A stretch of DNA of 64,000 nucleotides from Burkholderia sp. BCC0322 (GTDB taxonomy: Bacteria > Pseudomonadota > Gammaproteobacteria > Burkholderiales > Burkholderiaceae), in the NCBI RefSeq assembly GCF_902833045.1, contig NZ_CADFDU010000003.1:434001-498000 (forward strand). Reading direction: 5' to 3'. The notes beneath the pieces are model-generated. The model made no database searches and had not been told where the DNA came from. It saw only the letters and a program-made list of their open reading frames with translations. Both the position numbers and the translations under genes were made by a program. Numbering within the stretch: the first letter of the stretch is position 1; each line of letters begins with the position of its first letter. Positions 43,611 to 51,908 of this stretch are shown here, piece after piece.

Positions 43611-44048
43611 TTACTCGGGCATCTTGCGGAACGCGATCGCGAGGCGGTTCCACGAGTTGATCGTCGCGATCAGCATCGACAGGTCGAACAGTTCCTCGTC
43701 GGTGAAGTGCGGCTTCACGGCCTCCCACACGGCGTCGGGCACGTGGTTGCTGGCGACCAGCGTCAGCGCCTCGGTCCATTCCAGCGCCGCGCGTTCGCGC
43801 TCGGTAAAGAACGGCGTTTCGCGCCAGGAGACGACGGTGGCCAGGCGGCGCTCGGTTTCGCCGCCCTTGCGCGCATCGGTCGTGTGCATGTCGACGCAGA
43901 ACGCGCAGCCGTTGATCTGCGACGCGCGCAGGCGGACGAGTTCGGCGAGCGGCTTCTCGATCGAGCTCTTCGCGAGGAATTCCTCGGCGTTGCGCATCAC
44001 CTTGATCGCATTCGGGCTGGCGGCGTAGAAGTTCAGGCGCGGTTGCAT
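43611..44048 (-). CDS. AhpD-like carboxymuconolactone decarboxylase family protein
   Basis: A 145-residue CMD-family protein with the peroxidase-type motif C48-x-x-C51 and H55 ('INGCAFCVDMHTTDARK'), as in AhpD-like alkylhydroperoxidases, plus 'ALEWTEALTLVA' and 'INSWNRLAIAFRKMP'. It probably reduces peroxides using a thiol partner. ATG 44048 has AGGACC upstream rather than a classic site; AAAGGACCTGCC is about 6 nt before it. It follows mocR on the same strand by 94 bp with its own likely operator. Confidence 0.87.
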   Translation of the reverse strand: MQPRLNFYAASPNAIKVMRNAEEFLAKSSIEKPLAELVRLRASQINGCAFCVDMHTTDARKGGETERRLATVVSWRETPFFTERERAALEWTEALTLVASNHVPDAVWEAVKPHFTDEELFDLSMLIATINSWNRLAIAFRKMPE

Positions 44049-44110
44049 GGCAGGTCCTTTCTCGGTTGGAGCGCACGGTGGCGCGACAGGACCTACTTTA
44101 GGGCGCATGC

Positions 44111-44128
44111 TGGCCTGCTTGAATGGCC
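44111..44128. promoter_or_regulatory. Candidate MocR-bound direct repeat before the CMD gene
   Basis: TGGCC occurs twice 13 bp apart (44111-44115 and 44124-44128) between mocR and the CMD gene, and an AGGTCCT/AGGACCT inverted pair flanks the following 30 bp (44052-44058 and 44088-44094). MocR dimers typically contact two spaced sites. Inferred role. Confidence 0.35.
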
Positions 44129-44142
44129 AATTTCGAGGAAAT

Positions 44143-45627
44143 TCAGGTAACCAGTGCCGCGCCGCCGACGGTGTCCGAACCGAGCAGGCCGGCCAGCTTC
44201 GCAAGCGCCGTGTCGATGCGCAGCGTGTCGATCCCGCCATAGCCGAACAGCAGCCCCGCGCGCACCGGCACGCCGACGTGGAACGCCGAGATGCCGTACA
44301 GGCCGATGTCGTGCGCGCGGGCCGCGCGGACCAGCGCCGCTTCGTCGTGCCCCGGCTTCAGGTAGGCGGCGAGGTGGATGCCGGCGGTTGGAACGATCGC
44401 ATCGAACCACGGCGCGAGTTCGCCGCGCAGGTGGGCGATCAGCATCTTGCGGCGGGCATCGTAGTGCTTCTGCACGCGCTTCAGGTGCCGCGCGAAATCG
44501 CCTTCGAGCATGAAGCGGGCAAGCGCCGCCTGCGTCAGCGTGCAGGTGTGCCAGTCGACGATCTGCTTCGCCTTGGCCAGCGCGCCGCGCAGCGCGCGCG
44601 GCGGAATCGCGTAGCCGATCCGCAGTTCCGGAAAGATCGTCTTCGAGAACGTGCCGACATAGGCGACGAGGCCCGTGCGATCCAGGCTCTTCAGCGACTC
44701 CACCGGCCGGCCTTCGAAGCGGAACTCGCCGTCGTAGTCGTCCTCGATGATCACCGCGCGGCGGCGCTGCGCCCATTCGAGCAGCGCGACGCGCCGGTCC
44801 AGCGTCATCGGCATGCCGAGCGGGAACTGATGCGATGGCGTCACGTAGACGAGGCGTGCGTCGTCGGGCAGCCGTTCGGTCAGCAGCCCGTGCGCGTCGA
44901 CCGGCACGCCGATCACCGTCGCGCCGAGCGACGCGAACGCGGCGCGCGCGGGCGGATAGCCGGGATCCTCGACGGCGACCACGTCGCCCGGCCGCACGAC
45001 GACGCGGGCGATCAGGTCAAGCGCCTGTTGCGCGCCTTGCGTGACGAGCACGTCGTCCCAGCCGCACGCCACCGCGCGGCTGAACGCGACATAGCGCGCG
45101 ATCGCGCCGCGCAACTGCGGATCGCCGGCCGGGTCGTGGTACCGGGCGGGGCCGCGCATCTGCTGGCGCAGCGCGTGATGCAGGCAGCGCCGCCACGCGT
45201 CGAACGGGAACAGCGCCTTGTCGGTCACGCCGCCACGGAAGTCGAAGCCGGGCGAATCGTGCGGCATCGGCATCGCGAGCGCATCGGGCAGGTCGTTCCA
45301 CAGCGCGCGCGCATCGACCGCGTCGATGCGCGGGGTATCCTCGACGAGCGACGGCGCCGACATGGCGGCAGCGTGCGGCACGCGCGCGAGGCCGTCGGCG
45401 ACGAACGTGCCGTCGCCCGCGCGGGTAGTCAGGTAGCCCTCGGCGACGAGGCGCTCGAACGCGTCGAGCGTCGTCTTGCGCGATACGCCGAGCTGTTTCG
45501 CAAGGTCGCGCGTCGACGGCAGCCGCGCGCCGCCGGCGAGCCTCCCGTCGACGATCGCGGTGCGCAGTTGCCGGAAGATCTGCCCCGTCAGGTCGTGACG
45601 GCCTTCGATGCGGATGGCGATGTCCAT
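44143..45627 (-). CDS. MocR-type regulator (second copy in window)
   Basis: A 494-residue GntR-aminotransferase fusion. The HTH is 'RLPSTRDLAKQLGVSRKTTLDAFERLVAEGYL' around residues 36-67. The PLP lysine lies in 'YVGTFSKTIFPELRIGYA' near 325 and the pyridine-contact Asp in IIEDDYDGEFRFEG. ATG 45627 (MDIAIRIEGRHDLTGQIF) fits family N-termini. The CMD and cupin genes downstream on the same strand are probable targets; the divergent LysR gene lies 232 bp away. Confidence 0.9.
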   Translation of the reverse strand: MDIAIRIEGRHDLTGQIFRQLRTAIVDGRLAGGARLPSTRDLAKQLGVSRKTTLDAFERLVAEGYLTTRAGDGTFVADGLARVPHAAAMSAPSLVEDTPRIDAVDARALWNDLPDALAMPMPHDSPGFDFRGGVTDKALFPFDAWRRCLHHALRQQMRGPARYHDPAGDPQLRGAIARYVAFSRAVACGWDDVLVTQGAQQALDLIARVVVRPGDVVAVEDPGYPPARAAFASLGATVIGVPVDAHGLLTERLPDDARLVYVTPSHQFPLGMPMTLDRRVALLEWAQRRRAVIIEDDYDGEFRFEGRPVESLKSLDRTGLVAYVGTFSKTIFPELRIGYAIPPRALRGALAKAKQIVDWHTCTLTQAALARFMLEGDFARHLKRVQKHYDARRKMLIAHLRGELAPWFDAIVPTAGIHLAAYLKPGHDEAALVRAARAHDIGLYGISAFHVGVPVRAGLLFGYGGIDTLRIDTALAKLAGLLGSDTVGGAALVT

Positions 45628-45859
45628 CGCAGTGGTTACCTCGAATGTCGTGATTTTGTGCCGGTCAGCATACCGGAAGTCCGCCGCGGAGGTCGCTTGG
45701 CGGGGCGCTTTCACGGGTCGCCAGGCCGCAAGCAATCGGGGGCGCGGGCCGAACCGGCCGGGTGGCCCCGCAACTCGCGTCCGCTGCCCGTACCCGCCGA
45801 TTGGACCTCGGCCCGCCTCTGCCTTACGATCCACGACAACCCCAAACCGGAGCAAGCCC

Positions 45860-46777
45860 ATGCTGTCCGAAGACGAACTTGCGCTGCTCGACGCGATCCG
45901 TGCCACCGGCAGCCTGTCGCGCGCGGCCGCGCGGCTCGGCAAGGCGCCGTCGACGGTGTCGCACGCGGCGCGTCAGCTCGAAACCCGCTTCGACGCGCTG
46001 CTGTTCGACCGACGCGGCTACCGGCTGCAGCTCACGCCGGCCGGCCAGTTGCTGACCGACGAGGCGGCGCGGCTGGCGCTGGACGTCGCACGGCTGACGC
46101 AGCGCGTGCGGCAGATTGCGAGCGGCTGGGAAGACCGGCTGTCGATCGTCAGCGACGAGGTGCTGGAGTTCGACACGCTGCTGCCGGTCGTCCGCGCATT
46201 CGATGCGCTCGACTCGGGCGTGTCGTTGCGTTTCACGCACGAAGTGCTCGGCGGGACCTGGGAAGCGCTGCGCGACGGCCGCGCGGACCTGGTGGTCGGC
46301 GCGACCAACGAGCCGCCCGCGATTCCCGGCTTCAAATGGTTCGAACTGGGCGCGATGGAGTGGGTGTTCGCGGTGTCGCCACGCCACCCGCTGGCCGCCG
46401 CGGCCGGCGCGCTGACGCGGGACGTGATCGGCGCGCACCGGGCGGTCGTCGTGGCCGATTCGTCGCGGCGCGCGGCCGGCCGCGCGTATGGCCTGCTCGG
46501 CGGACAGGCCGTGCTCGCGGTGCCGTCGATGCGCGCGAAGATCCTCGCGCAGCGCGACGGGCTCGGTGTCGGCTGGGTGCCGCGCCGGCGCGTGGCGTCG
46601 CTGCTCGCGCGCGGCGAACTCGTCGAAAAACAGACAGCCGATCCGCGCGAGCCGAACCGGCTGTATGTCGCGTGGCACGGCGACCGGGACGGCCGCGCGC
46701 TGCAGTGGTGGCTCGAGCAATTGCGCGAGCCGCGGCTCGCGCAGCGCCTGCTCGACGGCATCGACGTGGCCGGCTGA
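45860..46777 (+). CDS. LysR-family regulator upstream of an SDR gene
   Basis: A 305-residue LysR protein with HTH 'ALLDAIRATGSLSRAAARLGKAPSTVSHAARQLETRF' at 8-44 and a substrate-binding-like effector domain ('DRLSIVSDEVLEFDTLLPVVRAF'). ATG 45860 was taken because the HTH starts immediately and GGAG lies about 11 nt upstream. It is followed by an SDR gene in the same direction 150 bp later, its possible target. LysR proteins of this type (YafC/AllS-like) act as activators; effector unknown. Confidence 0.87.
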   Translation: MLSEDELALLDAIRATGSLSRAAARLGKAPSTVSHAARQLETRFDALLFDRRGYRLQLTPAGQLLTDEAARLALDVARLTQRVRQIASGWEDRLSIVSDEVLEFDTLLPVVRAFDALDSGVSLRFTHEVLGGTWEALRDGRADLVVGATNEPPAIPGFKWFELGAMEWVFAVSPRHPLAAAAGALTRDVIGAHRAVVVADSSRRAAGRAYGLLGGQAVLAVPSMRAKILAQRDGLGVGWVPRRRVASLLARGELVEKQTADPREPNRLYVAWHGDRDGRALQWWLEQLREPRLAQRLLDGIDVAG

Positions 46778-46928
46778 CGCGGCGCGGAGCAGGGCAGGAC
46801 AAGCGAACCTGCCCGCTCAAACACGTTCGACGATTTCGAACATGTTCGTCGCGCACGTCGTACGGCAGGGCCGGGCGCCGCGCGCATCCTTTGTTCACGG
46901 TCAACTTACCGGTTCACAGGAGAACATC

Positions 46929-47678
46929 ATGCAACGCTTCGAAGGAAAGACGGTCCTCGTCACGGGCGGTAACAGCGGCATCGGCCTGGCGGCCGCCAAC
47001 GCATTCGCGGCAGAAGGTGCGCGCGTCATCATCACCGGGCGCGATGCGCAGACGCTCGAGGCCGCGCGGCAAACGCTCGGCGCCGGCGCGCTCGCGATTC
47101 GCAACGAGGCCGGCAGCGTCGCATCGGCCCGCGCGCTGGCCGATGCGATCGCGTCGGCGGGAGCGCGGCTCGACGCCGTGTTCATCAACGCGGGCGTCGC
47201 GAAACTCGCGCCGTTCGCCGACAGTGACGAGGCCATGTGGGATCTCGTGTTCAACACCAACGTGAAGGGCGCGTATTTCCAGATCCAGTCGCTGGTGCCG
47301 CTGCTGAACCGCGGCGCGTCGATCGTGATCAACGGCTCGATCAACGCGCACATCGGGATGCCCGGCTCGTCGGTGTACGCGGCGAGCAAGGCGGCCGTCA
47401 ATTCGTTCGCGAAGACGCTGTCGACGGAGTTGCTGCCGCAGGGTGTGCGCGTGAACGTCGTGAGCCCCGGGCCCGTGCAGACGCCGCTCTACGGCAAGCT
47501 CGGGCTCGACGCGGCGACGCTCGATGAAACCGCCGACAAGATCAAGGGCCTCGTGCCGGTCGGCCGGTTCGGCACGCCGGAGGAGATCGCGTCGACGGTG
47601 CTGCACCTCAGCGCGCCGGAATCCGCGTTCATTGTCGGCGCGGAGATCATCGCGTCGGGCGGGATGGGGTTGCTCTGA
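46929..47678 (+). CDS. Short-chain dehydrogenase/reductase
   Basis: A 249-residue classical SDR: cofactor motif TGGNSGIG at 13-20, NAGVAK at about 88, catalytic Ser in INGSIN and Tyr-x-x-x-Lys in YAASK near 153-157, then 'VRVNVVSPGPVQTPLYGKLG'. The TGRD after strand beta2 (R38) suggests NADPH preference. It reduces or oxidises a small carbonyl/alcohol; substrate unknown. An ACAGGAG site lies about 8 nt before ATG. A GC hairpin follows the stop. Confidence 0.88.
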   Translation: MQRFEGKTVLVTGGNSGIGLAAANAFAAEGARVIITGRDAQTLEAARQTLGAGALAIRNEAGSVASARALADAIASAGARLDAVFINAGVAKLAPFADSDEAMWDLVFNTNVKGAYFQIQSLVPLLNRGASIVINGSINAHIGMPGSSVYAASKAAVNSFAKTLSTELLPQGVRVNVVSPGPVQTPLYGKLGLDAATLDETADKIKGLVPVGRFGTPEEIASTVLHLSAPESAFIVGAEIIASGGMGLL

Positions 47679-47705
47679 CCCGGTCGTGTCACAGGCGGGG
47701 CCGCA

Positions 47706-47730
47706 CCCGCCCGGCGCAATGCCGGGCGGG
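47706..47730 (+). terminator. Hairpin after the SDR gene
   Basis: CCCGCCCGGC pairs perfectly with GCCGGGCGGG around a 5-nt loop, 28 nt past the SDR stop. No T-run, so a weak or factor-assisted terminator. Confidence 0.5.
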
Positions 47731-47843
47731 CGGTTCCCACGAACCGGTTCTGCCGTGCTGCCAGCGCCGAGTGACTGCTTGCGCCGGCGGATCGCGCCCC
47801 TGCGAAAAGGCCATGACGGCGGCAGGGGCGATTATCCGTTCAC

Positions 47844-47858
47844 TAGACGACCGGTCTA
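47844..47858. promoter_or_regulatory. TetR-type (NemR-like) operator, copy 1
   Basis: TAGACGACCGGTCTA, perfect TAGAC/GTCTA arms around 5 bp. It resembles NemR boxes that control old-yellow-enzyme and glyoxalase genes in enterobacteria. It lies 314 bp before the DJ-1-like gene and is followed by a short open frame. Confidence 0.65.
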
Positions 47859-47999
47859 ATCCAGGGCTATCATCCGTCCTCATGAATGCGACGACGTCCG
47901 CGGCGCATGCAACGAAGGCGCGAAATGCCATCTGAATGCCATTCCGCGCTGCGATGCTGGTGGTGCAGCGAGACGCCGTCGTTTTATTTCGAATTGTTC

Positions 48000-48014
48000 T
48001 AGACGACTGGTCTA
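48000..48014. promoter_or_regulatory. TetR-type (NemR-like) operator, copy 2
   Basis: TAGACGACTGGTCTA, the same arms with one central base changed, exactly 156 bp after copy 1. A TTGTTC hexamer directly precedes it (47994-47999), so it probably overlaps the promoter of the DJ-1/XenA pair. Confidence 0.68.
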
Positions 48015-48157
48015 ATAGGCGAGTGTCGCATTCGGATATGCGGGGCGCACGTTGACGCGTCTCAGCTGACTAACCGACAGGCGCGCCGCGCCGACCGGCC
48101 GGATTGCCCGGTTGCGCGGCCCCGTTCCCCTCATCCCTTTCGAAGGAGTATCCGATC

Positions 48158-48844
48158 ATGAAGATTCTGGTTGTCCTGACCTCGCACGACACGCTCGGCG
48201 ACACCGGCAAGAAGACCGGCTTCTGGCTCGAGGAACTGGCCGCGCCGTACTACACGTTCAAGGATGCGGGCGTCGAGCTGACGCTTGCGTCGCCGAAGGG
48301 CGGCCAGCCGCCGCTCGATCCGAAAAGCAGTGATCCGACGGCCCAGACCGACGCGACGCGCCGCTTCGACGCCGATCCGGCGGCCAAGGCCGAACTCGCG
48401 TCGACGCGCAAGCTGGCCGACGTGTCCGTGGACGACTACGACGCCGTGTTCTACCCGGGCGGCCATGGCCCGCTGTGGGATCTCGCCGAGGATCTGCATT
48501 CGATCGGCCTGATCGAGCGCGCGCTGGCGGCCGGCAAGCCGGTCGCGGCCGTGTGCCACGCGCCGGGCGTGCTGCGTCACGTGAAGAACCCGCAGACCGG
48601 CGAATCGGTCGTGCGCGGCAAGCGTGCCACGGGCTTCACCAACAGCGAGGAAGCGGCCGTCGAACTGACGGAAGTCGTGCCGTTCCTCGTCGAGGACATG
48701 TTGAAGACCAACGGCGCGCAATTCGAGCGCAGCGCCGACTGGGCGCCGCACGTCGTCACCGACGGGCTGCTGATCACGGGGCAGAACCCCGCGTCGTCGG
48801 AGCCCGTCGCCGAGGCGCTGCTCGCGCAGCTCGGCCACCGTTGA
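48158..48844 (+). CDS. DJ-1/PfpI superfamily protein (Hsp31-like, class I GATase fold)
   Basis: A 228-residue protein with the nucleophile elbow AAVCHAPG (C133, H134) and an acidic residue in FWLEEL (E25/E26), plus 'DAVFYPGGHGPLWDL' at 95-109. Hsp31-type members act as glyoxalase III or handle methylglyoxal/electrophile damage. GAAGGAG lies about 10 nt before ATG. Placement behind NemR-like operators and before an old yellow enzyme supports a reactive-electrophile detoxification role. The protein is cytoplasmic. Confidence 0.88.
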   Translation: MKILVVLTSHDTLGDTGKKTGFWLEELAAPYYTFKDAGVELTLASPKGGQPPLDPKSSDPTAQTDATRRFDADPAAKAELASTRKLADVSVDDYDAVFYPGGHGPLWDLAEDLHSIGLIERALAAGKPVAAVCHAPGVLRHVKNPQTGESVVRGKRATGFTNSEEAAVELTEVVPFLVEDMLKTNGAQFERSADWAPHVVTDGLLITGQNPASSEPVAEALLAQLGHR

Positions 48845-48850
48845 GCCAAG

Positions 48851-48871
48851 GGCGCCGGCCGGGCCGGCGCC
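48851..48871. promoter_or_regulatory. Short GC hairpin after the DJ-1-like gene
   Basis: GGCGCCGGC pairs with GCCGGCGCC around a 3-nt loop, 7 nt after the stop. It may partly separate expression of this gene from the old-yellow-enzyme gene 142 bp later. Confidence 0.45.
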
Positions 48872-48985
48872 GTAGCGTATCCGTCGCCGGGCGCGGGCCG
48901 GCCCGTCGACGGCCCGATCGTTCCGTCGTGCGTACTGCGCGACGCGTTTGCAGTCGTTTTGCAGAACCAAGCAAAGGAGCCGTGG

Positions 48986-50095
48986 ATGTCTGCCTTGTTC
49001 GAACCGTTCAAACTCAAGGATGTCACGTTGCGCAACCGCATCGCGGTGCCGCCGATGTGCCAGTACGTCGCCGAGGACGGCGTCGTCAACGATTGGCATC
49101 ACGTGCATCTGGCCGGCATCGCGCGTGGCGGCGCGGGCCTCGTGATCGCCGAGGCGACGGCCGTGGCGCCGGAAGGGCGCATCACGCCGGGCTGCGCGGG
49201 GCTGTGGAACGATGCGCAGGCCGAAGCGTTCGCCCCATCGGTCGCGGCGATCAAGGCGGCCGGCGCGGTACCCGGCATCCAGATCGCGCACGCGGGCCGC
49301 AAGGCGAGCGCGAACCGTCCGTGGGAAGGTGACGACCATATCGCCGAAGGCGATCCGCGCGGCTGGCAGACCATCGCGCCGTCGGCCGTGCCGTTCGGCG
49401 CGCATCTGCCGAAGACGCCGCGCGCGATGACGCGCGACGACATCGCACGCGTGCAGGCCGACTTCGTTGCGTCGGCGAAGCGTGCGCGCGACCTGGGCTT
49501 CGAATGGCTCGAACTGCACTTCGCGCACGGCTATCTCGCCCAGAGCTTCTTCTCCGTGCATGCGAACCAGCGTGACGACGAATACGGCGGCTCGGCCGAG
49601 AACCGCGGTCGCTTCCTCGTCGAGACGCTCGCGGCCGTGCGCAAGGTGTGGCCGGAGCATCTGCCGCTGACCGCGCGCTTCGGCGTGATCGAGTACGACG
49701 GGCGCGACGAGGAGACGCTCGCCGAGTCGATCGCGCTCACGCAGCGGCTGAAGCGGGAAGGGCTCGACATGCTGAGCGTGTCGGTCGGTTTCTCGACGCC
49801 CGACGCGCAGATCCCGTGGGGTCCGGCGTTCCTCGCGCCGATCGCCGAGCGCGTGCGCCGCGAGGCCGGGCTGCCGGTGTCGTCCGCGTGGGGGATCGAC
49901 ACGCCGCAACTCGCGAACCGCGTGGTGGCGGAGGAACAGCTCGATCTCGTGATGGTCGGCCGCGCGCATCTGGCCGACCCGCACTGGCCGTACTACGCGG
50001 CCAAGCAACTCGGCGTCGAGCGTCCGTCGTGGACGCTGCCCGCGCCGTACGCGCACTGGCTCGAGCGCTACCGGAGCGCCGACAAGGTGGCCTGA
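48986..50095 (+). CDS. xenA: Old yellow enzyme, XenA/YqjM type (NADPH:flavin ene-reductase)
   Basis: A 369-residue FMN (beta/alpha)8 ene-reductase. C25 in PPMCQY is the redox-tuning Cys of the thermophilic-like/YqjM class, and H178/H181 in LELHFAHGYL hold substrate; these positions coincide with those known for Pseudomonas XenA. Also visible: 'IQIAHAGRKASANRPWEG' and 'VGRAHLADPHW'. It reduces enones, nitro compounds and similar electrophiles with NADPH. AAAGGAG lies 8 nt before ATG. Probably co-regulated with the DJ-1-like gene from the upstream NemR-like operators. Confidence 0.9.
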   Translation: MSALFEPFKLKDVTLRNRIAVPPMCQYVAEDGVVNDWHHVHLAGIARGGAGLVIAEATAVAPEGRITPGCAGLWNDAQAEAFAPSVAAIKAAGAVPGIQIAHAGRKASANRPWEGDDHIAEGDPRGWQTIAPSAVPFGAHLPKTPRAMTRDDIARVQADFVASAKRARDLGFEWLELHFAHGYLAQSFFSVHANQRDDEYGGSAENRGRFLVETLAAVRKVWPEHLPLTARFGVIEYDGRDEETLAESIALTQRLKREGLDMLSVSVGFSTPDAQIPWGPAFLAPIAERVRREAGLPVSSAWGIDTPQLANRVVAEEQLDLVMVGRAHLADPHWPYYAAKQLGVERPSWTLPAPYAHWLERYRSADKVA

Positions 50096-50158
50096 GCGGG
50101 CGGGGCGCCGGGGCGGCGCGCGCATGACATGCGCCGCCGATCCGGCGCCGATGGATAG

Positions 50159-50201
50159 AATGGCGGTTCGCGCAGGCCGGTTGCCTGCGCGAACCGCCAT
50201 T
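50159..50201. terminator. 18-bp perfect hairpin between xenA and the PerM-type gene
   Basis: AATGGCGGTTCGCGCAGG at 50159-50176 pairs perfectly with the arm at 50184-50201 around the loop CCGGTTG, then TTCTC. The stem is the longest perfect one in the window and lies 24 nt before the next ATG, so it may act as terminator for xenA and shape the leader of the following gene. Confidence 0.6.
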
Positions 50202-50224
50202 TTCTCATTCTCGACAGAGGTGCC

Positions 50225-51295
50225 ATGAGCGCACATGTCCCGTCGTCTCCCGATCCTGCCGCACGGCCGCGTACGCAGCAGGTCTCCCGTGCCGTGCTGT
50301 ATGCGGCGCTGCTCGTCATCGCGCTGTGGGTGATCCGCGATTTCATTCCCGCCATCGCCTGGGCCTGCGTGATCGCCATCGCGATGTGGCCGATGCTGAG
50401 GCGCTTCGAGTCGCACCGGCTGTTCCGTAATCGCCCGACGCTCATTGCGCTCGTCATCACGGCGGCGATCTCGTTGCTGGTCGTGCTGCCGGTGGCCGTC
50501 GCGGCAACCCAGGCGATCGGGCAGGCGCATGACCTGCGCGAGTGGCTGCGCACGATCCAGGACAACGGCATCCCGGTGCCCGACGTGGTCGGCCGGCTGC
50601 CTTACGGCGCGGCGCAGGTCACCGAATGGTGGCAGGCCAACCTCGGCCATCCGCTGCATGCGGCCAGCGCGATGCATGCCGTCAACGGCGAAAAATTCCT
50701 CGCGTTCGGGCGGCAGTTCGGCACGAAGCTCGCGCACTGGCTGCTCGAATTCGGCTTCATGCTCGTCACGCTGTTCGTGATCCTGCGCGCCGGCCACAAG
50801 CTGTCGGGGGCGTTGCTGCAGGGCGCGCGGCGCGCGTTCGGGCGCAGCGGCGCGGCGCTGATCGAGCGGATGGTCTCGGCCGTGTTCGGCACGGTGACGG
50901 GGCTCGTCGTCGTCGGGCTCGGCGAGGGCGCGCTGCTCGGCATCGCGTATGCGCTGGCCGGCGTCCCGCATGCGGCGCTGCTCGGCCTCGTCACGGCGAT
51001 CGCCGCGATGCTGCCGTTCTGCGCGCCCGTCGTGTTCTGCGGGGCGGCGCTCTGGCTGTTCGTGCAGGGCGCGACCGTGTGGGCCATCGTGGTGGCGGTG
51101 CTCGGGTTCGTCGTCGTGTTCGTCGCCGAGCACTTCGTGCGGCCGGTGCTGATCGGCAGTTCCGCGCGGCTGCCGTTCCTGCTCGTGCTGTTCGGCATCC
51201 TCGGCGGCGCCGAGACGTTCGGCCTGATCGGGCTGTTCGTCGGCCCCGCGCTGATGACGGTGCTGACGATGCTGTGGGCCGAATGGATTGCATGA
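50225..51295 (+). CDS. AI-2E family (PerM-type) transporter
   Basis: A 356-residue inner-membrane protein with about 7-8 hydrophobic segments. N-terminal pair 'AVLYAALLVIALWVIRDFIPAIAWACVIAIAMWPML', a periplasmic-facing middle and the C-terminal 'YALAGVPHAALLGLVTAIAAMLPF' and 'FLLVLFGILGGAETFGLIGLFVGPALMTV' (shown only in part) are AI-2E_transport family hallmarks. Members export quorum signals, permeate sodium/protons, or are unknown; I would not assign AI-2. AGAGGTGCC precedes ATG. Confidence 0.87.
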   Translation: MSAHVPSSPDPAARPRTQQVSRAVLYAALLVIALWVIRDFIPAIAWACVIAIAMWPMLRRFESHRLFRNRPTLIALVITAAISLLVVLPVAVAATQAIGQAHDLREWLRTIQDNGIPVPDVVGRLPYGAAQVTEWWQANLGHPLHAASAMHAVNGEKFLAFGRQFGTKLAHWLLEFGFMLVTLFVILRAGHKLSGALLQGARRAFGRSGAALIERMVSAVFGTVTGLVVVGLGEGALLGIAYALAGVPHAALLGLVTAIAAMLPFCAPVVFCGAALWLFVQGATVWAIVVAVLGFVVVFVAEHFVRPVLIGSSARLPFLLVLFGILGGAETFGLIGLFVGPALMTVLTMLWAEWIA

Positions 51296-51509
51296 CGATG
51301 CGTGCCGAGTCGGCGGCATGACGCGGCGGTGCGGATGCGCGTCCGGGCGCGCATCGCCCGCCGCGACCGGCGACGATCCGGCTTGTGCCGAGGCTCGCAA
51401 TGCGAGGATTCGGATAAAGATCTCTACATTTCTTTTCGATCCGGACCCAAAGGTCGAGTAGCATGGGGCTTTCGATCGCGCCGGCGCGGCGCAGCAGATT
51501 TTCCCAAGC

Positions 51510-51884
51510 ATGCGATTGATTCCGATGGCCCGTCCCGCAGCGACGCTCTCCCTGGCAGCCAGTTGCCTGATGTTGCACGGCTGCGCGTGGTTCGACGCGT
51601 GGCTGCCATTCTCGTATTCGCGTACGCCGCTCGCGAGAGCCGCGTCGCGGCATGGCGCGACGCGCGCCGATGTCGTCCGCGCCGGCGGCAATCCGCGCAG
51701 CGTATGGATGGTCCGCAACGGCAACGGCGTCTGCTACAACTACTTCATCGAGCACGGCAACGATCACCGCGAATACTTCGTCGTGTTCGACAAGGCCGGC
51801 GTCGTCACGCAACACGGCTTCGATTCCTGCATGAACGCCGACCGCAAGGGCACGCTCCAGCCGGGCAAGGCTGCGTCGCGCTAG
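51510..51884 (+). CDS. Small outer-membrane lipoprotein, OmlA/SmpA-like
   Basis: A 124-residue protein. The leader has a lipobox MLHGC (lipid on C25), then 'ATRADVVRAGGNPRSVWMVRNGNGVCYNYFIEHGNDHREYFVVFDKAGVV' split over the fold, whose 'G.P..V' turn and beta strands resemble the SmpA/OmlA/BamE group. Start at ATG 51510 or 51525; neither has a good ribosome site. Its stop codon lies inside a large hairpin shared with the convergent SDR gene. Role in envelope integrity is a family-level guess. Confidence 0.7.
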   Translation: MRLIPMARPAATLSLAASCLMLHGCAWFDAWLPFSYSRTPLARAASRHGATRADVVRAGGNPRSVWMVRNGNGVCYNYFIEHGNDHREYFVVFDKAGVVTQHGFDSCMNADRKGTLQPGKAASR

Positions 51885-51900
51885 CGCGACGGCCTTGCCC
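51863..51900. terminator. Bidirectional terminator hairpin overlapping the lipoprotein stop codon
   Basis: The core CGTCGCGCTAGCGCGACG (51873-51890 region) is a perfect palindrome containing the TAG stop, extended by GGGCAAGGC/GCCTTGCCC outer arms. It lies between convergent genes 24 bp apart and would end both transcripts. Confidence 0.6.
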
Positions 51901-51908
51901 GTTCGCCG

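Larger units (their letters stand above)
47679..48157. other. Intergenic region with twin operators (479 bp)
   Basis: It contains the SDR 3' hairpin (47706-47730), two TAGAC-N5-GTCTA palindromes 156 bp apart, and between them an 18-codon open frame (47882-47935, MNATTSAAHATKARNAI) that is too short to call. The DNA between the operators is AT-richer than its surroundings. Nothing else gene-like is visible. Confidence 0.6.

Noticed and set aside
48131-51724. A 1197-codon open frame on the minus strand across the DJ-1, XenA and PerM-type genes
   Set aside because: It is antisense to four well-recognised genes, extremely Arg/His/Ala/Asp rich, and matches no family. Long antisense frames are expected in DNA with this codon bias.
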